Assembly: GCA_001275005.1 (NCBI GenBank)
Contig: JWZX01002626.1
Coordinates: 1 to 35,456, forward strand
Length of the DNA stretch: 35,456 nucleotides
Reading direction: 5' to 3'
Source: Chrysochromulina tobinii
Lineage: Eukaryota > Haptophyta > Prymnesiales > Chrysochromulinaceae
Positions 33,021 through 35,456 of the stretch are shown piece by piece. The notes beneath the pieces are model-generated. The model made no database searches. It saw only the letters and a list, made by a program, of their open reading frames with translations, and was not told where the DNA came from. The position numbers and the translations under genes were made by a program. The number at the start of each line of letters is the position of its first letter. The first letter of the stretch is position 1.

Positions 33021-33680
33021 ATGCTCGCTCTTCTCTCGCGCCGATCGGCTCTGATGCGGCCGAGCGTTCGCCGCGTGAATCTCAATGCGGCATGCGCTTC
33101 GCCTCGCCCGGCTCTGATGCGGCCGAGCGTTCGCCGCGTGAATCTCAATGCGGCATGCGCTTCGCCTCGCCGCTGGTTGTCTGCCAAGGCCGAGGTGCCA
33201 GGACAGCCGCCTGCTGCCGAGGCGCCCGTGATGCTCTTCGAGGGTCCAAAGGCTAAGCTAGTGCGCACAATGAAGATGGTATCGATTGCCAACCTAGGGT
33301 TCGCGGTTGCATCCACGCCCATACTTTATGCGGTTACCTTGGCGAGCGGTGCCCCTGGCAAGGGGATCGCGATGTCAGCCTTGCTGCTACTGTTCGGCGG
33401 CGGCACGACCGGCGCCCTCACATGGGCGACACGGACCTATGTGAAGAGCATTCATTCGGTGCCTGGCAGCACACAGCTCGCGATCGTCACGCCCACCTTT
33501 TTCGGCGCCGACTTGCTGAGTCAGGTGCCATTGGCGGCGGTGGGGCGGGTTGATACCTACCACCCATTCGCCACGTTCTCGGCAGATGGCCGGATCTTCT
33601 ACTTGGACGAGCTCGGACAGTTAGACGCGAGCCTGCAGAACGTGTTGGAGAAGGCTCTCAACGCGCCGAGCGGCCAGTGA
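33021..33680 (+). CDS. TMEM70/TMEM186/TMEM223-family mitochondrial inner-membrane protein
   Basis: 219 residues. The N-terminus (MLALLSRRSALMRPSVRRVN) is Arg/Leu/Ser-rich with no acids, a good mitochondrial presequence. The mature part begins near residue 55. VMLFEGPKAKLVRTMKMVSI leads into two closely spaced membrane helices, ANLGFAVASTPILYAVTL and IAMSALLLLFGGGTTGALTW, then the conserved soluble domain (YVKSIHSVPGSTQLAIVTPT, FFGADLLSQVPLAAVGRV, FYLDELG). Family members assist assembly of mitochondrial ATP synthase or other respiratory complexes. The presequence contains an exact 63-bp duplication, so its 21-residue targeting unit is present twice. The start is a true ATG at the beginning of the presequence. 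Which family branch this is cannot be told. Confidence 0.78.
   Translation: MLALLSRRSALMRPSVRRVNLNAACASPRPALMRPSVRRVNLNAACASPRRWLSAKAEVPGQPPAAEAPVMLFEGPKAKLVRTMKMVSIANLGFAVASTPILYAVTLASGAPGKGIAMSALLLLFGGGTTGALTWATRTYVKSIHSVPGSTQLAIVTPTFFGADLLSQVPLAAVGRVDTYHPFATFSADGRIFYLDELGQLDASLQNVLEKALNAPSGQ
33046..33171 (+). repeat. 63-bp perfect tandem duplication in a presequence
   Basis: 33046-33108 and 33109-33171 are identical over all 63 bases. Each copy encodes 21 residues that begin with the ALMRPSVRRVNLNAACASPR segment. Identity at silent sites implies a very recent duplication or an active correction process. Confidence 0.97.
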
Positions 33681-33990
33681 GCCTCTAGCAATATCGGTTG
33701 CAAGAGCCATGCGAAGTCCGCTGCGAAGTGCGATGGCCATCACATGCGGACGGGAGTTGCGGACCGTACTTTCGCAGTGCCCCCCACAACTGATAAAAAC
33801 GGGTCCTATGGTCACACAGTACCGCGACGGCGTTATGCAGCCCGACCCTGTTATGTGTGTCTAAGGTGTCGAGATTCTAACTGCAATGGGGCTGTGCAAC
33901 AGTCATATGAGAAAGGTGTATGTAAAGCGCGACGCCGGGGGGTAACTCACTTAAAAACTCTCTACCCCGTCGAGACGCTGTCAGTGTCAC

Positions 33991-34047
33991 TCTCACTGAC
34001 TCACTGACTCACAGACTCACAGACTCACTGACTCACTGACTCACTGT
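33991..34047. repeat. CTGACTCA/CAGACTCA microsatellite
   Basis: About seven 8-bp units of ACTGACTC with CAGACTCA variants run without interruption. Confidence 0.9.
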
Positions 34048-34068
34048 TCACTGAGTGCCGACGATGTG

Positions 34069-34223
34069 CCACTGAGTTCAAAATCAGGTGGTGGGGATAG
34101 TGTGTGAATCCAGAAAGAATACCTCCCCCTACCCCTTTGGGTCAGTGACCACTGAGTTCAAAATCAGGTGGTGGGGATAGTGTGTGAATCCAGAAAGAAT
34201 ACCTCCCCTACCCCTTTGGGTCA
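34069..34223. repeat. 80-bp direct repeat, two copies
   Basis: 34069-34144 recurs at 34149-34223, differing by a single C in a CCCCC/CCCC run. Each copy begins CCACTGAGTTCAAAATCAGG and ends ACCCCTTTGGGTCA. A 4-bp spacer separates the copies. The sequence is non-coding. Confidence 0.92.
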
Positions 34224-34572
34224 AGCTGCGTGGTTCCTTTGGTCTTCCTACAGCCAATTCACAGCAAATGTTTGTAATTCGACACCCAAGACGCAAGAGC
34301 CGTACATACGTGTGCGGTTACAACTAGCTCGGGGACCCCTGGACCCCTTATCACATCCATACTCGATCAGCCGCCGGGCCGGGCCGCTTAACGCTTAGCC
34401 CCGCCCGGTCGCCTTAAGCGCGTGTCCTTGATAAGGCGCATCTTCATCTCGGTGATCTTCTTCCGGATCCCCTGTTCGCGTCGACCACAAGCGCAGCCGC
34501 TGCGAGCTGCTGCGTGTGGTGTACGAAGAACGACTTGGCGCTCGTGCTCGACCCAATTCACACTCACACCTT

Positions 34573-35456
34573 ATGATGGTGCGAAGCCACCACCTTGTGC
34601 TCGGTGCGTTCGTGATCGGGGCGTTCGTGGTCGAATCCTCAACGTCGAGTCCCAAACCGTCGAGCGCACCATCGCCATCCAAAGCACCATCCAAAGCGCC
34701 ATTCCCGTCGAAATTTCCATCGAAAGCGTCGGCGCCATCAAAAGCGCCGTCCGTCATCACCAATCCGTGCCTGGCTTCGCCGCTGCGCACGGGCGACACG
34801 ATCCAGCCGCAGTGCGCATCGTTTTGCAAGCCCACCGACTGCAGTCTCTGGTGCAAGTGTCAAGCGTGCACACCGTGCCTCCCACCGCCGCCGCTTCCAC
34901 CTCGGCCTCCGCCTCCGCCTCCGCCACCGCCGCCGTCGCCGTCGCCGCCCGCGGTTAGTTGCGAGTCGACCATCGCTGCTGATAGTGCCGTCGAGGAGTG
35001 TGCAGCGTGGTGTTCGCAGACGCCCAAGCTGTACGAACAGCAGTGCGTGATGAAGACGACTCGAATGCCTGAGTTTGTGGGCCGCCTTGTTCCGCCTGGT
35101 TCCGCCTTGCACCGCGCCCTGCGCACCTGCTTCGCTCGCTCTGAAAAGGCTATCCACGTGCCCTCTCGAGTCGCACTGTCGCAGCTGTGCCATGTGCAAG
35201 TGCCGTCGATGCCAGTGGTGCCAGCGCAAGCCTCATCACGAGGGCACGTTTGACCGTCGCGGCCCGTTCAGCGGCCTGTGTTGCTTCTTCCCAGCGAAGG
35301 CGACGAGCTGCGATCCCGACTACGCGGGCGGGTGCACCTCCTTTGGCTCTCCTTTTGAGCCTGACAATTGGTGTCATTCGAGCGCGGCGAGTTGCGCCAA
35401 GTGCGGCGCGTTCCGATATTGCCCGAAGCTCTTGGACCCTCCGCCCGCGCACCCGC
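34573..35456 (+). CDS. Secreted Cys-rich, Pro-rich modular protein, partial (runs off right edge)
   Basis: Signal peptide MMVRSHHLVLGAFVIGAFVV, then a PSKAPSKAPFPSKFPSKASAPS stalk, a Cys module (CASFCKPTDCSLWCKCQACTPC), a run of proline with Ser/Arg, and a second module starting ECAAWCSQTPK. The first frame ends at 35253. A second frame, offset by one, carries clear continuation from 35149 to the window end: ESHCRSCAMCKCRRCQWCQR, later GLCCFFPAKATSCDPD and WCHSSAASCAKCGAFRYC. A GT-AG intron 35043-35148 (donor GTGCGT, acceptor GAAAAG, phase 2) joins the frames and completes the second module with the same CKC-x2-C-x-(W/P)C ending as the first. Repeated Cys modules joined by poly-Pro suggest a cell-surface or matrix protein; carbohydrate binding is possible but unproven. 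The intron is inferred; a sequencing frameshift would look similar. Confidence 0.65.
35043..35148 (+). other. Proposed intron in the Cys-rich gene (106 bp)
   Basis: Donor CA|GTGCGT, acceptor TCTGAAAAG|G, phase 2. The donor matches other donors here; the acceptor is weaker. Splicing avoids the stop at 35251 and restores the Cys module in the other frame. Confidence 0.5.

Larger units (their letters stand above)
33681..34572. other. Repeat-rich intergenic region
   Basis: 892 bp with no recognised gene. It holds a CTGACTCA microsatellite (33991-34047), two copies of an 80-bp unit (34069-34223) and the promoter of the Cys-rich gene. It is clearly less GC-rich than the flanking coding DNA between 33780 and 34320. 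No tRNA or other RNA gene was found. Confidence 0.5.

Noticed and set aside
33830-33960. Possible tRNA-like segment (GGTGTCGAGATTCTAACTGC)
   Set aside because: No acceptor stem, anticodon arm or standard T-loop could be assembled.

Overview
This is a GC-rich nuclear segment from a eukaryote, most likely a unicellular alga. A haptophyte such as a Chrysochromulina, Prymnesium or Emiliania relative is my best guess, but a pelagophyte or another GC-rich protist is not excluded. The eukaryotic call rests on short GT-AG introns, a TATA box, and WW, CXXC, RING, J-domain, MBOAT and TMEM70-type proteins. The algal call rests on a long phosphoenolpyruvate carboxylase, a wax-synthase-like acyltransferase, a stand-alone type II thioesterase and a secreted proline/cysteine-rich protein. 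I recognise no cluster that works as one pathway: the genes look like independent housekeeping and accessory loci packed with short intergenic gaps.

Layout. 1-2981 (minus): a partial gene with a textbook RING-H2 domain and further zinc-finger-like motifs, perhaps the front of a retroelement polyprotein, with an imperfect tandem duplication at its upstream end. 3413-4435 (+): a three-exon 2-oxoglutarate/Fe(II) oxygenase. 4759-5448 (-) and 5754-6884 (+): a CXXC zinc-finger protein and a secreted papain-family protease sharing a 305-bp divergent promoter. 7331-15897 (+): a four-exon, full-length DNA polymerase theta (helicase plus A-family polymerase). 16671-19631 (-): phosphoenolpyruvate carboxylase, convergent with it. 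20287-20916 (-): a secreted Tyr/Gly/Gln-repeat protein.

21504-22343 (+): a class I methyltransferase-like protein. 22776-23774 (+): a WW-domain protein with a clear TATA box. 24332-25753 (-): a wax-synthase-like MBOAT acyltransferase. 26046-27122 (-): an unrecognised protein, divergent from a thioredoxin-fold protein at 27539-28150 (+). 28676-29992 (+): a RING + Lon-N-terminal-domain protein with a C-terminal membrane helix. 30295-31134 (+): a type II thioesterase. 31429-32796 (-): a J-domain/thioredoxin-like membrane protein, divergent from a TMEM70-family mitochondrial protein at 33021-33680 (+). 33681-34572: a repeat-rich gap. 34573 to the right edge (+): a secreted Cys/Pro-rich protein, cut by the window.

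Introns are short (77-222 bp) and most donors read GTGYGY instead of the usual GTRAGT. Two proposed introns (in the oxygenase and the Cys-rich gene) were found by restoring protein motifs and are not visible in a simple open-frame scan. The left-most gene is also split by a tentative intron. No tRNA, rRNA, CRISPR array or complete transposon was recognised.
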